DNA from: Acorus gramineus
Taxonomy: Eukaryota; Streptophyta; Magnoliopsida; Acorales; Acoraceae
NCBI GenBank assembly: GCA_030737835.1
Contig: CM060855.1
Span: forward strand, 14,389,438 to 14,453,437
Length of the DNA: 64,000 nt
Direction: 5' to 3'
Part shown: in pieces, positions 34,776 through 48,900 of the stretch
Numbering within the stretch: the first letter of the stretch is position 1
Layout of the letters: each line of letters begins with the position of its first letter
Notes under the pieces: model-generated
Databases searched by the model: none
What the model was told of the DNA's origin: nothing
What the model saw: the letters and a program-made list of their open reading frames with translations, nothing else
Made by a program: the position numbers and the translations under genes

Positions 34776-36061
34776 TTATCCATGATCCCATAAAACTTCC
34801 CTTGGATAGGGATTCAAGAGAAATGATCCAATACATACTTTGTAAAGTGGATCAAATAAATGAAAGCAAAGTAAAATTAGGATTTCTATCCCTCATTTAT
34901 CTCAATCGTTTATGTATCCTAAACGGAGGTGGTAGATTTTCAAAAGTTTTTTAAAATAATTTATATATATAATTTAGTGATAATATGCGGGTAGAGGAGC
35001 ACCGAAACATCGTGCGGTATCGCATGATCATCATTCGACCATGAGATCTCCATCGGACGATTAATCTGCGATAGTCTCTTACCATTGTAAATTATGTTAA
35101 CTTTTTTTTATAGACGCTTATCAACGAGTGTCTACTGAAAAAGGGACGGGCGGTGATTATGCGATGCTACATAGTGCCTCTCCATATGCACCATATCACT
35201 ATTGTATGTATATATTTTAATTTCATCCCATCAAAATAATATAATACTTTTGGATAATGTTAGATACAATTGTACATGCAGTCCTCTCAATGTTTTAATT
35301 TTAAACCATAGTATATATTATCTAATGAGTTATATGCTTGGATAAAGAATGTATATCTTTTAATTTTGAATTGAATTGATTCATTTTTAGCAAACGTAAA
35401 GAAAAATTAACAAGATGTATACTTCACATAAAAAAAAAGTATGTATCTCGTTGCATGGGATGATTGTCAAATAGATAAAGAAATATGTGTGACCGTATAT
35501 AAGATTATAAAAAGGTTTGTGTATAAAACTTATGATAAGGATAAGAGGATTACCACTTTTTCAATCTCACATTCAAATGTGACCCAAAAAATGCTTTATT
35601 TTTTTTTATGAGAAACCCAACATGCTTATGAAAAACTGCTGTGGCACAAAATTCAATAACTCATAAATATTTTACTTTATGTTCGGATAGCAAAATAAGC
35701 TAGTCGAGGATTGATAACTATTCTAATATTCTTAATTTATGTTTATATTTTCAGTTATTTTGTTGAAAATATAATAATAAAATTTTTATTGTTTGTTGGT
35801 CATGCATAGATATATATATTGATAGAAAATGAATAAGACATGAATAAAGATTATAAAATTTAAAATATGAGTTGACACGTGAGTCTCTTGATTTATAAGA
35901 AATGATGATATATGATTTGATATGCGAGTTCTTTTAGACTAGTAGAATAGAATGAGTGAAATAACATAATTACAAAGGTGATCAGTTATACCAATACTAG
36001 CAAATTCTCATCTATTTTATAGTTACACCAATTTATTCCTTTCAACCAAATAAGTTTTTGG
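34776..36061. other. AT-rich intergenic stretch with MITE copy
   Basis: No gene. The block at 35270-35480 belongs to the dispersed AT-rich 'attagatgatgt' type. From 35670 to 36055 a diverged copy of the GGGAAACATAATAATAAA MITE family is recognisable (AAAATATAATAATAAAATTT, 'gaatagaatgagtgaaataac', 'caatttattcctttc'). Confidence 0.5.
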
Positions 36062-36610
36062 TAGGCATGTCAATGTGTGGGATCCAGGTTGGGTCAGGGT
36101 GGACCTAGACTCAAATCCGTTTGATTGTTAGGTCCGTATTCGGTCTCGGGTCGGGTTGACCCATTAACATGCTTAAGTTAGACAAAGAGAGGTCAATCAA
36201 TTTCTTAAAGGTCTACATGGATTCATTTGTTTTTTTTTTTAATAGAGTCTAGTGTACTATAAATAGTTATTTACTATTTAGATTTTTTAAAATTTGGAAT
36301 ATGGGTGGATTATTATACTTTTACGTGAAACCAAAATGTTGTACAAATATTTCAAATGCTTAAAATTTTAAATGATTATTCAGTATTTAGCTATAAATAT
36401 TGGATTGGATCATGAGTGTTAGGTTGAATCATAAATAAAAAAAGATCACATAATATTTAGGTTGGATCTATCTGGTCCATAAGATCTGGTCGTGGTGGAC
36501 TCAAACCCAATCTGTTTTGATTGTCCGGTCCTTCGAGTCAGATATTTACGCCTTTTATCGGGTCCAGTGTGGGTCCGGATCTAGGTTGATGGGACCCATT
36601 GACAAGTCTA
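36062..36610. mobile_element. Non-autonomous hAT element, second 549-bp copy
   Basis: Ends TAGGCATGTCAATG and, inverted, TAGACTTGTCAATGGG match the element at 9045-9593, and the interiors align along their whole length ('ataaatagtt...tttact', 'caaatgcttaaaattttaaatgattattca'-type phrases). The total length is identical. Flanking 8-mers GTTTTTGG and ATTTTTAA share only TTTTT, so this copy is older. Confidence 0.8.
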
Positions 36611-39335
36611 ATTTTTAAGATTATTCACCCCTGTTTCAGCATATTCTACCTTCATCTTCTACCCAAATACGACAAGGTAACACTGGATCTTGAGACGAAT
36701 GGGAAGTTGTGGCATGTGTGTGAGATTAGTAATTGTACTGGGGGCTTCTAATAGTATATGTCTTTGCTACAGAGTTCTTGATCAAGACCTATTTATTGAC
36801 GTGAGATATCACTAAAAAAAAAATGCATATTGGTTGGCGTCATCTAAGATCTTGCTACCAAGGAAAAATGTCACTTGAATATGAAATACCTCTCATTAAG
36901 AAAATAAAGAATATATTTGATAGTGGGTGCATGCACAATAACCCATATATGTTTAATTAGCTTTAATTTATTCATTCATCAGAACTTGGATTTGAAATGT
37001 GTTTGTGCATAAATTTAAAGAGAAGGTGAAAGAAGTTAGGTCAAACAAAAAGTGGTTAAAAGTAAAATATTTTCTCTTTAACCAACTTTCATAGTGTTAA
37101 TTTATGCATGTGGTGAAAAAATTTCCATCACTTTCTCTTAAATTCTTATCTATGAGAAAGTGATTTTTTTTTCACTTTTTCTAATAAGACAAAATAAGAG
37201 AAAGAAAATTATTGAAAATTTGTTCTTTCTATTATTTAACACAAATACACAAATGCTAGATATTTAGATGGTTAAAGGAAAATTGTTTACTTTCCATCAC
37301 TTTCCGTTTGACACAAACACATCTTTGATTTACGTCTGCCTACTATAGCTTCCTCATTATTTTCCATGAAATGCTATGCAAGCCTCCCTCTATTAATTGT
37401 AGTACAAATCAAATTTGAATGTGCATTTGTTTTATTTCAAATTTAATTCATTATAATATTGGTCTGCATGAGTGATAATGTTTTACTACACTTCATTTGT
37501 TCTGTGTTTGATTTCAAGCATGACTGGCTGAGATTCAACAAAATCACATTATCTTTCGTATATATTTACATGAATTTACATGAGATCCGAACAAAATAGA
37601 AACATGTCTAACTGTTAAAACTATTTCTCTCTCCTCTCTAGGTTTATAAAATCTTACCAAGATTTGATGTGCCCTGATCGTATACGTTGTCCATGTAAAG
37701 CTGTATTTCGTTTCAAGGAGAGGAGTACTTTTCAATCAGTGTTCCTTTACACTGAGGAGACTCTATTTCTCATTGTACTTGGAACAAAAGTGAATCTCTT
37801 TAGATGCCCATTGTCCAATTTAAAAAGGCATTATAGTGAATTTTTTTTTTTTTATTGTCGAATGAACAGTAGCAATAATGAGGTATGGAATTTGGTTGAA
37901 AAATCATGGGACCATTTGATATGGAATTGCGTGTAGGACAAAAAGAAAATGTTGATTGGTGGATGCAATGGAGCCATTCAATAAAATAATTAACAAATTA
38001 AAGCATGCTAGAATTACCAAAACCACCTCTCAAGTCAAGGTCTAAGACAGCTTTTATATTCTCACAACACAAGACACCATGCACATCTGTCTTGGCCTGT
38101 TATAAAAATAAATGTCAACATTGATGGATTGTAGGGGTCTAATGGTATTGATTTCTTGGTACCCGGCCGACAATGAAAATAGGTACGTGTAACCATTCAT
38201 ATACACCCCTATTCAAAGTGGGAAAGAGACCCTTCCCTCTCTCTATATATTATATTTTATATATTTCTAGAATATGGTGACAGTTTGTGATATCGTTCTA
38301 TTCTTAACTACAACACTTCACAAGTCAAATTGGGTATAACAATTCAGTTCTTCATACATAAAATGGCTATATTTTTTTGTGATAAGAGAACTCAACTTAG
38401 TTGGGAAAAATCCTAGATGTATGCAATTATAGACAAATCATGTACATCAGATAAGCTCAGGGATTTGACCTCGATCGTGACTTGTTAGCACTAGCTATAG
38501 CTGCACAAAATGTATGAATTCCATAAACACACTTTTGATAGGCATGTCAAGATTTCCTTGGAAGAAGTATTAATTAATCAATTAGCAGTGTATTATATAT
38601 ATACAGGGAAGTTACATCTATAGTGGTTGGGTGGGACTGGGTGTGAACTTGCACTGCAGCAGGAGTTGATGACTGTATCAGGTCGTACTGTTCATTGCGA
38701 TTTTGGGAAGATGTGATTTATTATTAAAATTACAGTACCAGACAGTACTGGAGATGATAGTAAAGATGCACCAGAGTACAAGTACTATTATAAATGTCGA
38801 ACAGGGACATGTTTGGAGAGATTGATGTCTGTGACATGGCTATTTAAGGTTTTTTTTTATTATGCTTACAATGGATCAGGAAATAATCCTATGGATAATC
38901 CGAATAGGTTTTAATTTTGTTAAAGTAATAAAACATGTCTAATAAAATATATATTTTGATAAAAAAAATGTATATTGTTTCATTTTGAATTGAATATAAT
39001 GAAACAATTTTTAGTGAATGTAAGAAATATACATGTCATTAGATAACTATGAAGAGGTATATGAACTGTCCGCATGACAACACACGTAGACTGCGTGTAA
39101 TAGTCAATTGGATAGATGCATGTATAAAGATGCCTCCGTAATTTACAAAGACACTTTGACATCTCAAAGCCCAGCCTAGTTTTGGACTCTATATGTCTTG
39201 GTTTTCTAATGAAAGGTAGTGTGCTTGTAGTTGTAAGGAGATTGATTTAGTGTATCTTTGCTAGTAATACTGTATTCTTATAGTTACAAAGATTAAGGAG
39301 GGAAGCAATAAAATATTTGTCAGGTGATATTATAT
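36611..39335. other. Intergenic stretch
   Basis: No gene supported. The plus-strand frame at 37664-37936 has no recognised content. Contains a block of the dispersed AT-rich type at about 38880-39060. Otherwise unassigned. Confidence 0.45.
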
Positions 39336-39339
39336 ATGC

Positions 39340-40315
39340 TCCCCTTGGATGAGGAATTAAGTTATTTTGAGGTTTACAACTGAATAAGTAATTTTTTATT
39401 TGGTTGTGTTTTTAATTATTTTCGTTGGGAAACATAATGATAAAAATTTTGTTGTTTGGTTGATTATGAATAAATTGTGGATAAAATATGAATAAGGTGT
39501 AGATAAGGATTTATAAAAGGTAAAAAAATGATTTGACCTATGGGCCCCATGATTTATAAAAATGATGACAGTTGATTTAATAGTGGAGCCCACATACTCA
39601 TAATAGTTGAATAACCTGGAATAATTTAATTCCAATGGGTGATAGAAATAATTATACCATTTTATACCTATTCCCCCCGTATGGCTAGAGAAATAAACCC
39701 AGAATAAGGAAGAATACTGGAGAATAGTAAAAAAAAACTGTTTGTTTTGACAGAATAAACCCCGATAGTTATGTCTGGATAAGCTAGGATAAGGCCTGAT
39801 AACTATTCTAAGAAAATTGTGGAATTGCTTATTAAGGCTTATCTATACCAATGGATAAAAGTATCATTCTCTGTCATTTTAAAAAATTTATCTCACTTAA
39901 TAGACTCACACAGATTTCAAAAACTGTCACATCTATTAAATCAATCATATATCTCTCACACTATTCCCAGGGGGTATAATTGTCATTTAAAAAATCATAA
40001 ACTCTTATTCATCCCTTATCAACTATTTATCATCACTTTATCCAAGGTGAACCAAACAACAAAAAAGTCATTTTTACGTTTCCCAATGAGAATAACAAAA
40101 AAAACAACCAAACAAAAAGTTGCTTATTCAGCCTAGATTGTTATCTATCCCAGTATAGCTATCGGGAGCGAGTAACCTAAGTCACACCCCATACTGAGGG
40201 ATTAATTCTGACATAAAAATTCTTATTTATTTCAAATTTTCAAATACTCATTTTATCACTATTTCACTTTATTCCACCCCTAATTCCCCAACAAAACATG
40301 TGCTAAGAGATGTAA
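39340..40315. mobile_element. MITE copy interrupted by an inverted MITE
   Basis: 39340-39670 follows the GGGAAACATAATAATAAA family on the plus strand up to TTATACCTATTCC. The family's right part resumes near 40185 (ATTAATTCTGACATAAA ... AACATGTGCTAAG). Between them 39675-40180 is an insert that carries family-like phrases in the opposite direction (CAAACAACAAAAAAG, TTTACGTTTCCCAATGAGAA). Exact borders of the insert are unclear. Confidence 0.5.
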
Positions 40316-41865
40316 TAAGATTTCCCCTTGGACATTCATGGATAATACGAAGATAAGGGAAAAGTCATTGCTTTGTCACTTGCAAGCGTTATCTTTCTTT
40401 TTTACTTATCAAAACTGATGGCGATGGATGGGCTCTTCAGGTGCCTTGCAGGATGATATGAAGTAGAAAGTTCTTCTTTTTCTTTTTTATTTATTGGTAT
40501 GAAGTAGAAAGTTGAAACATTAGAGTTTATTTATTTATTTTTTATTGTTTTTGGGCTTAGAACCATAATTGAACAGCTATTCGGATCTTCTTGTGACAAC
40601 ATGGGTGGGTGAATTAGGGAGCAGCACATTAATGGCACAAAATCATTTTTTTTTATTGAAATGCACTTGCACATGCTTTCTCCATTAGTCACACAGAGGA
40701 CCACATCACATAATTGGCAACATGTTTCAAAGCTCCATTGTTGTGAGCTACAATTTTCCAAAATTTCTCACTAGTATCTTCCTTGTAAACTGCTAGAACT
40801 CGAGCATTATATCACTTATCCCATGTTTGAAGCTCATAATCAAATAATTTGTTCAAGATAAATCAGTTTTCAGGTAAATCACGATTTTATGCAATTTCTT
40901 CTAACTAGATCTTTTAATTTTGAATGATGGTTTCTATAAAGAAAACAAAATAATCTTCAGTGAAAAGGCTGGTTGAGAACCTTTTTCATGGAACAGCTAA
41001 TTGAGAGCAACTTTCATGAAAAAGTTGATTTTGAAATTGCTTTCAAATGATCTGTGCCTTTACATACGTATTAACCACCACAATTTAAGTGGACTTGTTA
41101 TCATTGCACCATGAAAAAATTCACTTTCCCGATAGTGTTCGTATCGTTATGAAAAATGATATGTTTAACCATGTATACACCTCCGTCAATGGCTCTCATC
41201 GTTTTTTTTTATATATGCACTCGTTCATTGAATTATATGCATGTTATAAAAAATAAAGTTTATATACACTAACATACATTAATATGTTTTTTAATATAAA
41301 TTTTTTTATAAATTTTCATACACTACGATATACAATAAACACCTACACTTTCATAATCGATTTATAAAAGACTATATGTATCAAACACTCATTAATTATT
41401 ATGAAAACTAAAGATAAGAAACCTAGCCCCACTCATTTACCACTCCCACCTTCAACCACTCGTGTGGGAGTTGGGATCTTAATTATTAATATTATTTGAA
41501 TAAATGAATTTATTAATATTATTTGAATATAAATGAAATTTTAAAAGCCAAAGTGGAATTTGCTTGTTTGTGACTGTGAGTCACATCTGTGTGGGTTCGG
41601 ACTTAATAGTCGTTTTGTGGACAAGTTGGACAGATTGCATTGATTGCAAAAGAGGTCTGGTTAGGAAGATATGTACGACTTGATTGTCAATGGCCAAAGA
41701 GAGGTCCATCTCAGATTATAATTATTATTTTAATTTATTTATTTAACAAAAGCTTTTAACAAATTGATAGTTCTGAATACAACATAACAAATTACTACTT
41801 ATGCAAACATGGGCCAACAACAGCCTAGAGACCAATGGGAAGCCCATGTACTCAGCCCACATGAC

Positions 41866-41985
41866 TGTGGCTTTTTCTTTTTCTTCCTGTCAATGACAGG
41901 ACTTGAACCGGCATCTCTAAGAAGACAAGGGTTTCCCCCAATGGGTACCTCAGATCCCTCTCCTTTGATGCATCAAGTTTTGAAT
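41866..41985 (-). mobile_element. tRNA-like SINE candidate
   Basis: Minus strand: GGTACCCATTGGGGGAAACC, then GCCGGTTCAAGTCCTGTCA, a good polymerase III B box. An A/G-rich tail (AGGAAGAAAAAGAAAAAG) follows. No convincing target duplication found, so this may be a worn copy. Confidence 0.35.
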
Positions 41986-43537
41986 TTGATGGGTTGTGTT
42001 TTGTAGGGATGGAACACTCCTTAACAACCAAACATTTCTTATTGGTCCCCGCCCCCCACCTTACCTATTTTTTATATTCGTGTAGCCTTGGCTTGTGGTT
42101 TTCTCTTAGGTCCTATTTGGATTTGCGGTTCGATAGATTTTATGTTTGAAAAATTAAAGATTCTCAAAGTGTATATCTAAACACATTTTCAACGTTCAAC
42201 TTTTCAAAGTTTCAAACTACCATCTTAACTTTTTCGAGCTAAAATATCTGGTGATTAAAAAGTTAATAAAACAATACTTTTGAAAAATAGAGTTAATTTA
42301 AAACTTAAAATTTTAAGAGTCTCAACGTTTTAATCTCACATCTAAATGCAGCTTTAATGAGTAAACTAATTTAAAAATTGCCTTTCAAAAACTTATATGT
42401 CAATGGTGGCCCTGGAATAAAAGTGAGAGAGCATGGCTAGAAAGGCCTTGCCGTAAATTCTTGTTTTTTTTTTTTTTTTTTTTCTGTTAGATAACGTTAG
42501 AGACAATATCACGTAATGTCTTGTGTGCAAGTTTTAAAATGATTTGTAAGTTTTATATTTTATTTGGTGAGCATATATTCCACAGAAAAATAATGTGTAT
42601 ACTTATATTGAAATATGTATATCCCTTTATGATAAAAGAACACATGCTTTATTTAACGAAGCGTGTATTTTATTAACAAAAATGGGACTACTCACATGTA
42701 TGCATATAAGGACTGCATGTAACATCTTATATACTGTATTTTTTACTCAATGATATGAATATAAAGACTACATGTAACATCTTATATAATATAATATCTT
42801 GGAATATAAGCCTAATATATTATCCTGAGTGGGTTGCACTTCAACAAAGACTGGGGACAGGTCTGTGTGGGGGTGAAAGTGAGAATCATAAGGGGAAAAA
42901 TTGTAATCAAAGGTAGAAGAAAATTTCCCTTCATGTAGGGCCACAGCAGAAATCTCTTCTGCTGGGGCCTTTTCTTTTGGTTTTTAGGCTGTTATGCTAT
43001 AGCTGTGATTGTTGATTCTTTGCATTCTCAGCTGTTAATGTATTTTTCTTTGCATTGGGCACTTCAATATCTATGAGAGGGTAAATGTAGACCCTTTTTT
43101 TGTGAATGGATCAAAATTGATTCTTTCATTGGCACGTGTAAGCTAATATATATATGTGATAGATCTGTGTCAGGGCTCAGGCGATAAATGTAATGTAAAC
43201 GAGAGAATAAAAAAACATCAATCCAGGAAATCATAAAAATGCAAAGCCAAAAATCAAGCAGTACTTATGAAAACAATCACACGAAATGTCTCTCATCACG
43301 AAAGCTAGCTTGTTTGTTTCCCCTTCGATTAGCAAACCCATCATAGTGAAATTTTATATATTTTGATAGCTATGTTTCACTTATGTGGCACATCTCTTTC
43401 AATGACACAAACACAGTGACCCAAGGAAAATATTATTTATTTCGAAACACTATGTAACACTATTTTATGATGAGTGACTGCTCTTAAGATTTGAATTTAT
43501 AGACAAAGTTGCTAATGCTCAAGTTTTCACATTAAAA

Positions 43538-43612
43538 AGGTGGTTGGATATAATCCAAGAAAAAATGATGAATAGGTGGTTGGATATAATCCAAGGAAAA
43601 ACGATGAATAGG
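43538..43612 (+). repeat. Tandem repeat, two 37-bp units
   Basis: GGTGGTTGGATATAATCCAA followed by GAAAAAATGATGAATA is repeated once with only two changes (GGTGGTTGGATATAATCCAA, then GGAAAAACGATGAATA). Each unit holds the palindrome TTGGATATAATCCAA. Confidence 0.85.
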
Positions 43613-45207
43613 TTCCTTGTTCATGCAAGCAAGGAATCCAAAGCTCAAAAAGTCATGAAGCATGAAATTACCACAGGAAATGACAACTTCAAGATTAGAT
43701 GGGCTGTTCCCCATTTATTCCCCTACATATGTTAGACTTTAGGGCTTAAGAGTAGACTCTATGTGGGAAGCATATATAAAATGGCAGGCATGTAAGACAA
43801 TGACCTCCTGGTGTTATTGAGTGATCTTATTCGGCTGTTGTTTGAAAAGATTGTGAAAAACAATACTTATTCCATATCATGCATCTTAAGTCATGGGTGT
43901 CATAATCAATCATATAGTATGGTTGGCTGTGGCATATAGATGGCTTGTAACCCTAGGAAGCACTTGCTTTTATTTAATACTATTTGGGATGCAGTAGTTA
44001 TCTGAAATGTAGCAGCAGATCCAATACCTGATGTAGTTTCCTGAGTTAAATCAAAAGGCTTAATAAGTCAAGAGGTTTGTGCTGGCAAATCCATGAGAGA
44101 TCCATGGTGGCATGTTTTTTTTAATGACAATGTGATTAATTTAGATGACTCTAGACTCAAATCATTTGATTAATTAAATTGTAAAACAAAAAAGCCTAGG
44201 ATCCTGACTATATAGCATAGAGTCAGACACCTATATTCATTTTTTTTTTAAATGCCATCTGAAAGCAAAGGAAATCATGTTTGAGCAACACCTACATTCA
44301 GGAACCTATAATGTGGGTATATTATTTTACTATAATGTGATACCAAACCTGGCCAGGTTTGAAGGGCATGTGCCCAGGCTGCATGCAAAAAACAGACACA
44401 ACACACACAGTCAGAATCCTCTTTCATGTGCATCATCAGATCCAGACCAACATGGGTGGTGAATCAGCCTTACAAATCTCCACATGCCCTTCAGAGAGAT
44501 TGAGGATCACTTTAGAAACTACTTGAAAATATATCCAGCAGTCAACCTGATGCAATAAATATAATTAAAAGTTTTGGGGCCCCAAAACTAGAACAACATG
44601 AGATGGTATAGAAGAAGATGCAAAAAAAGTGGTGCCGCCACATGGTATCAAAAAAATATCATCTTTGAAGGTTTAGAATTGGCTAGGAAAAAAAATCAAA
44701 ATCCTGGGGTGAATCATCATTGTCCTGACTGAAAATGTTCTGTGCCAAGGGGGAAAAAAAAAACATGTTATTGATATCACAGGTTCATGACTTAATGCCT
44801 ATTAATCATAACTGAAGAAGTACCAATGTTGAAACAAGTTTGATAGCAGGTTCTTGCTGGGATCTAAGGGTCTGTTTTGGCATACCGTTTACAGTTACCA
44901 CATCACTAACATACAACATACAATATGAAACACCTAACACATTATATACTCTATTTCTATTTAAATACTCCATTATAAAAAAAAATTAAAAAAATATGCG
45001 TTCGATTCATAATACGATGTATTTCATCTTTCATAATATGTACTTCATCTTTTAAAAAAGAATGTACTTCATTAGCAACCTATATACTCAAAAAAGAAAA
45101 ATCAAAATGAGTGTGGACTGCAAATAGAGCTGAATAACATTTTCTTTGATGAAAAGATTAGGCAGGTAAATGAGTTTGGTGAGGATGAAAAATAACAGCC
45201 CAAAGCT

Positions 45208-45300
45208 AGGGGATTGGACCCATAGATTATTGGTTGACAGCTGAATTTGCAATCACAAGACACTGGGTTCTGATTCCACTCTTACCTATTAAAAAATGGT
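45208..45300 (+). mobile_element. tRNA-like SINE candidate
   Basis: GGTTGACAGCTGAATTTGCA resembles an A-box region and ACTGGGTTCTGATTCCACTC a B box. CTTACCTATTAAAAAATGG is a short A-rich tail. Ends not proven by target duplications. Confidence 0.35.
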
Positions 45301-45946
45301 CAAACCAAATAGTTAAGCATTTCTGGTGGTCAGCGTGAATTTGAGAAAATACCTTTTTTTTTAAGAGCGCTCACTAGAACAGTTATATGCCTTGTTAGAA
45401 TTTTTTTTTACAAATTCTATAAATGAACTTATACAATTAATTGGAATATATACTTCATTATTTACGATACCTCATTAGATAAAGTAAACTTTTTTAGAAA
45501 AATAAAAAAAAAATGGTCGCATTACATCTGAGGCTGGAAATGAGAGTGAGTTAATATGTTCCTTTTTCTAATACTAAAAATGCTGGTTGTTCTACCTGTG
45601 CTGAGCTGAGCCAATATAAGTTGCAGGTGGTAAACAAGGTCCTGCAGAACATTTCCACCTCTCGAAAGGGACTCAGTAACCTCCATCATTAAAATTAAAT
45701 AATCTCCCACTGTTACATCAACTTTTGAATGATGGGAGGGAAAAGAACAAATTGAAAATCCAACCTGCTTCTCTGATTATTTTAATTTTTAAACAGAATG
45801 TTACATCATTGGGAAAAGCATTGTTGAGTTCAACTAATAACAAAATTTGAATATTTAATGCGAGGAATTTTTTCTTTTTTTCAAAAATACCTCCTATGGA
45901 AAAGGGAGACTGCAATACCATCTCCTGACTTGCAATGCCACAGCAG

Positions 45947-48900
45947 TTAATAAAGTCCCAAAAACTTCCACCAGAAGGTCCCAACAACCCCCCAGATCAA
46001 AGCATTGACCATCGCTGTTATAAATCCAATTCGAAAGACGTCCGGAAGCTCTACATAACCCGCTGAAGAGAGGAAAAAAAGTGATTTGGATCAGAAAAAC
46101 AGTAAAAAATATATTATAATGATTATTAAACAGAAAACATAATGAAAATCACACAGTACCTCCATAATACACAGCGGCCTGACCACTGCTGTAATGCGTC
46201 AATGCCCCAAAAAGATTTGTGTTGTATGCCAATGCAAGAGCTGCCAACACACCAGGAACACCAGATGCCAAGTGCATGGCGAGAAATGCCGAGTACAATG
46301 CTCCTACATGCCCGGTCTGACTTGCGAATAGATAATGGCTGAAGAAATAAGATGCCTGAAGAATGCCGAATGCAGAGGGCCAGCTCAATGAGAAAGATTG
46401 AAGACACTTAGCCACACAGTTAGACATCCATGTTACAATGCCCAGGTTTGTCAGCTGGCCTGCCATGCCCACTAGAACTGCAAACCAAGCCAAGGTATCC
46501 CACGCCGATTTCTCACTCAAGCAGTCATCCCAATCCAGCACTCCTAGAAGTAGAAGTATTGATAAAGCAAGCATAGCAGCAACGACACTCGCTATTCCAA
46601 GCTTCTCCCTGTGGATTAACAAAGGAGCAAAGAAATTTATCTGATTTCCATCGTGTAAATTCAAATTTGTATCGGCAAATTCCATGATCAAAGAGTTGTA
46701 TTCACTGTCAAGTAAGTCAAAATGATGCCGAGTGATGATTCAACAAGAAGATTTATTTTCAAATATTCATGAAGACCCCCCCGCCATTTGTTTATTGAAA
46801 ATCACTTCAAGAACTTTCAGATATTGCCTAATTATGTACCCCAGCAGACGAGCATTTCATATTAAAATTTTTTAGATAAATGTACTTCATTTAGAAAAAC
46901 TGGATTAGTGTCAGAATGACATTATGGTATTCAAAACCCGGATCAGTAGGATGGTATACACAGACTGAGTCACTGACATTCAAACACCCTTACACTGCAT
47001 TCAAAACCAGAGGACTCCAATTCCGGAAGGGCACTCTGTCATTTCTAATGGGAGAATATGGAGTTCGAATTGAATAAAAGATCAGTTGTTTAAAATGGCT
47101 GTATAATGGCAATTTCTGTCATGTCAAACATGAACCTTGATGTTTGATGCCTGACATGGTTCTCATTGAACTTGCTTATCAATTTAAAATTTAAATGCTC
47201 CATTCTCCTGTTTGAACAAACAGTTACAAATCCATAACTTTTCTCATTCATTTTCTTTATTCAAGGGGATAATTTGAGTTTTAGAAAACCATAAAAAACA
47301 CCCAATAAATACTCTAACCCCTTGTTTGGGGTGCGACATAGCTTTATCTCAGATAGATTGGTATATAGATAATTATCGGGGTAATTTCCATTTGGAAACA
47401 TTCTTTATTCCGTCATCATTATTTTATCTTTTTTTTTTTTTGAAGAATGGTGCTCCCAGGATTTGATCCCTTAACCTCTTTCATAGAGGTGGAAGGTGCT
47501 TGCCTACTTAACCAAAACTCGGTTCGCATCATTATTTTGTCTTTTAATGTGTGCTTTTTTTAATGAATAAGATATAGATAGGCTATTCCACCTTCTTGCA
47601 ACCATTATCAAGGTTTATTCTATATCGGGTTTATCTGTGCTAAACAAACAATTTTTTTGGCTACTCCACCCCTACCGAGCCCTATTTGGACTAGAAGCAT
47701 TGAGAGAGCTAAGGTTTTTATAAAATTTCTGAGAGATCATTTTTTTCTACCTTAGTTTTTGTGAGATCCATAAACCCTAAGCCTAAACTCCTCTTCAGTT
47801 TCTAGTCTAGCCCCAGGTTATCATTTCCCATTGAAAATCTACGAAAGCCTTCCACGACATATTCATTTTCATTTTCACATCACTTGTCATGAATTCGAGT
47901 GGCTGTGTCTTCATCCAAAGAAAGGTTGAAGAAAGAGATGGAGTTGGACGATAGCTCATGGATTTGAACAGCACTTATCAGATGACATGCTTTAGATAGC
48001 ACTCACGGAGGTAATCATGGAACAAAGCATATGGCAAATGCGGGACGCTATGGAACATGGCATGTGGACTCAAGTTGGGATGGCATAGATGTGCAAGTCA
48101 TTTTGAAGTCTTTGTTCAAACTTCAATTTTTTTTAGCGGATTGTTTCACTAGACAATTGTTGTGATTTTCCACTTGAATGTTTCTAGATAAACAATGTGT
48201 CTTGTGCATGAATTTATTTAATGATTATAAAAAAAAGCTAAGGGTGCATGCTTAAAATCTAACACATTTAAGTTCGTATATTAAAAAATTGGATCTATGG
48301 CATATATATTGTTCATAATTTGAAATAATTTTTTTAAATATCTATTTTCCCCATATAGGGGTCCTGATCAAAAATAAAAGTGAAGTTTTAATTTATATCA
48401 GAGCAGGTTCTTAATCTTGAGGTGTAACAAATGAATTGATTCTTGACTATTCCTCCCTATAAGTGATTATGTAGGCTAAAGGAGAAAGCATTTCTGCACC
48501 TTTTTTTATTTGATGGCAACAAATAAGTCTATGTGAAAGCCAGGATGTATGTCTTCTTTAACAAAAAATTGGATGTATGAGTTTGGACAATGTAGGAAAC
48601 AATAAATTTCAAAACTGCAAAGGTTGACTAAAAGTTCACGACTGTTTGTATGGACAACAATGAAAGTTTTGGTAAGTTTTATGCTAGATTGTCAGATACT
48701 GTGAATATAGTTTCAATTTAAATGAAAAAAAAAATCCCTAATTAAAATTTAGATCTAAGACCACAACCATAAAAAAAGCAAGAAGATTGATGACCTTAGG
48801 AGAGCTTGGAAATAGGAGAGGGTTTATTGCCCCCACCTTTATTTTCAAACCCACCACCCAAAAAAAATTGGGTGGAGGGTATTAAAAAAATGAGGGGAGA

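Larger units (their letters stand above)
40316..45946. other. Long intergenic stretch, 3' side of DIT1
   Basis: No gene supported in about 5.6 kb. Separate entries cover a 2-copy tandem repeat and two tRNA-like SINE candidates. The last ~150 bases before the DIT1 stop should hold its 3' untranslated region (minus strand). T runs at about 42464-42483 and AT-rich dispersed blocks fill the rest. Confidence 0.45.

Noticed and set aside
41866-41985. Functional tRNA gene
   Set aside because: A B-box is present but there is no full cloverleaf or CCA-side stem; a worn SINE is more likely.
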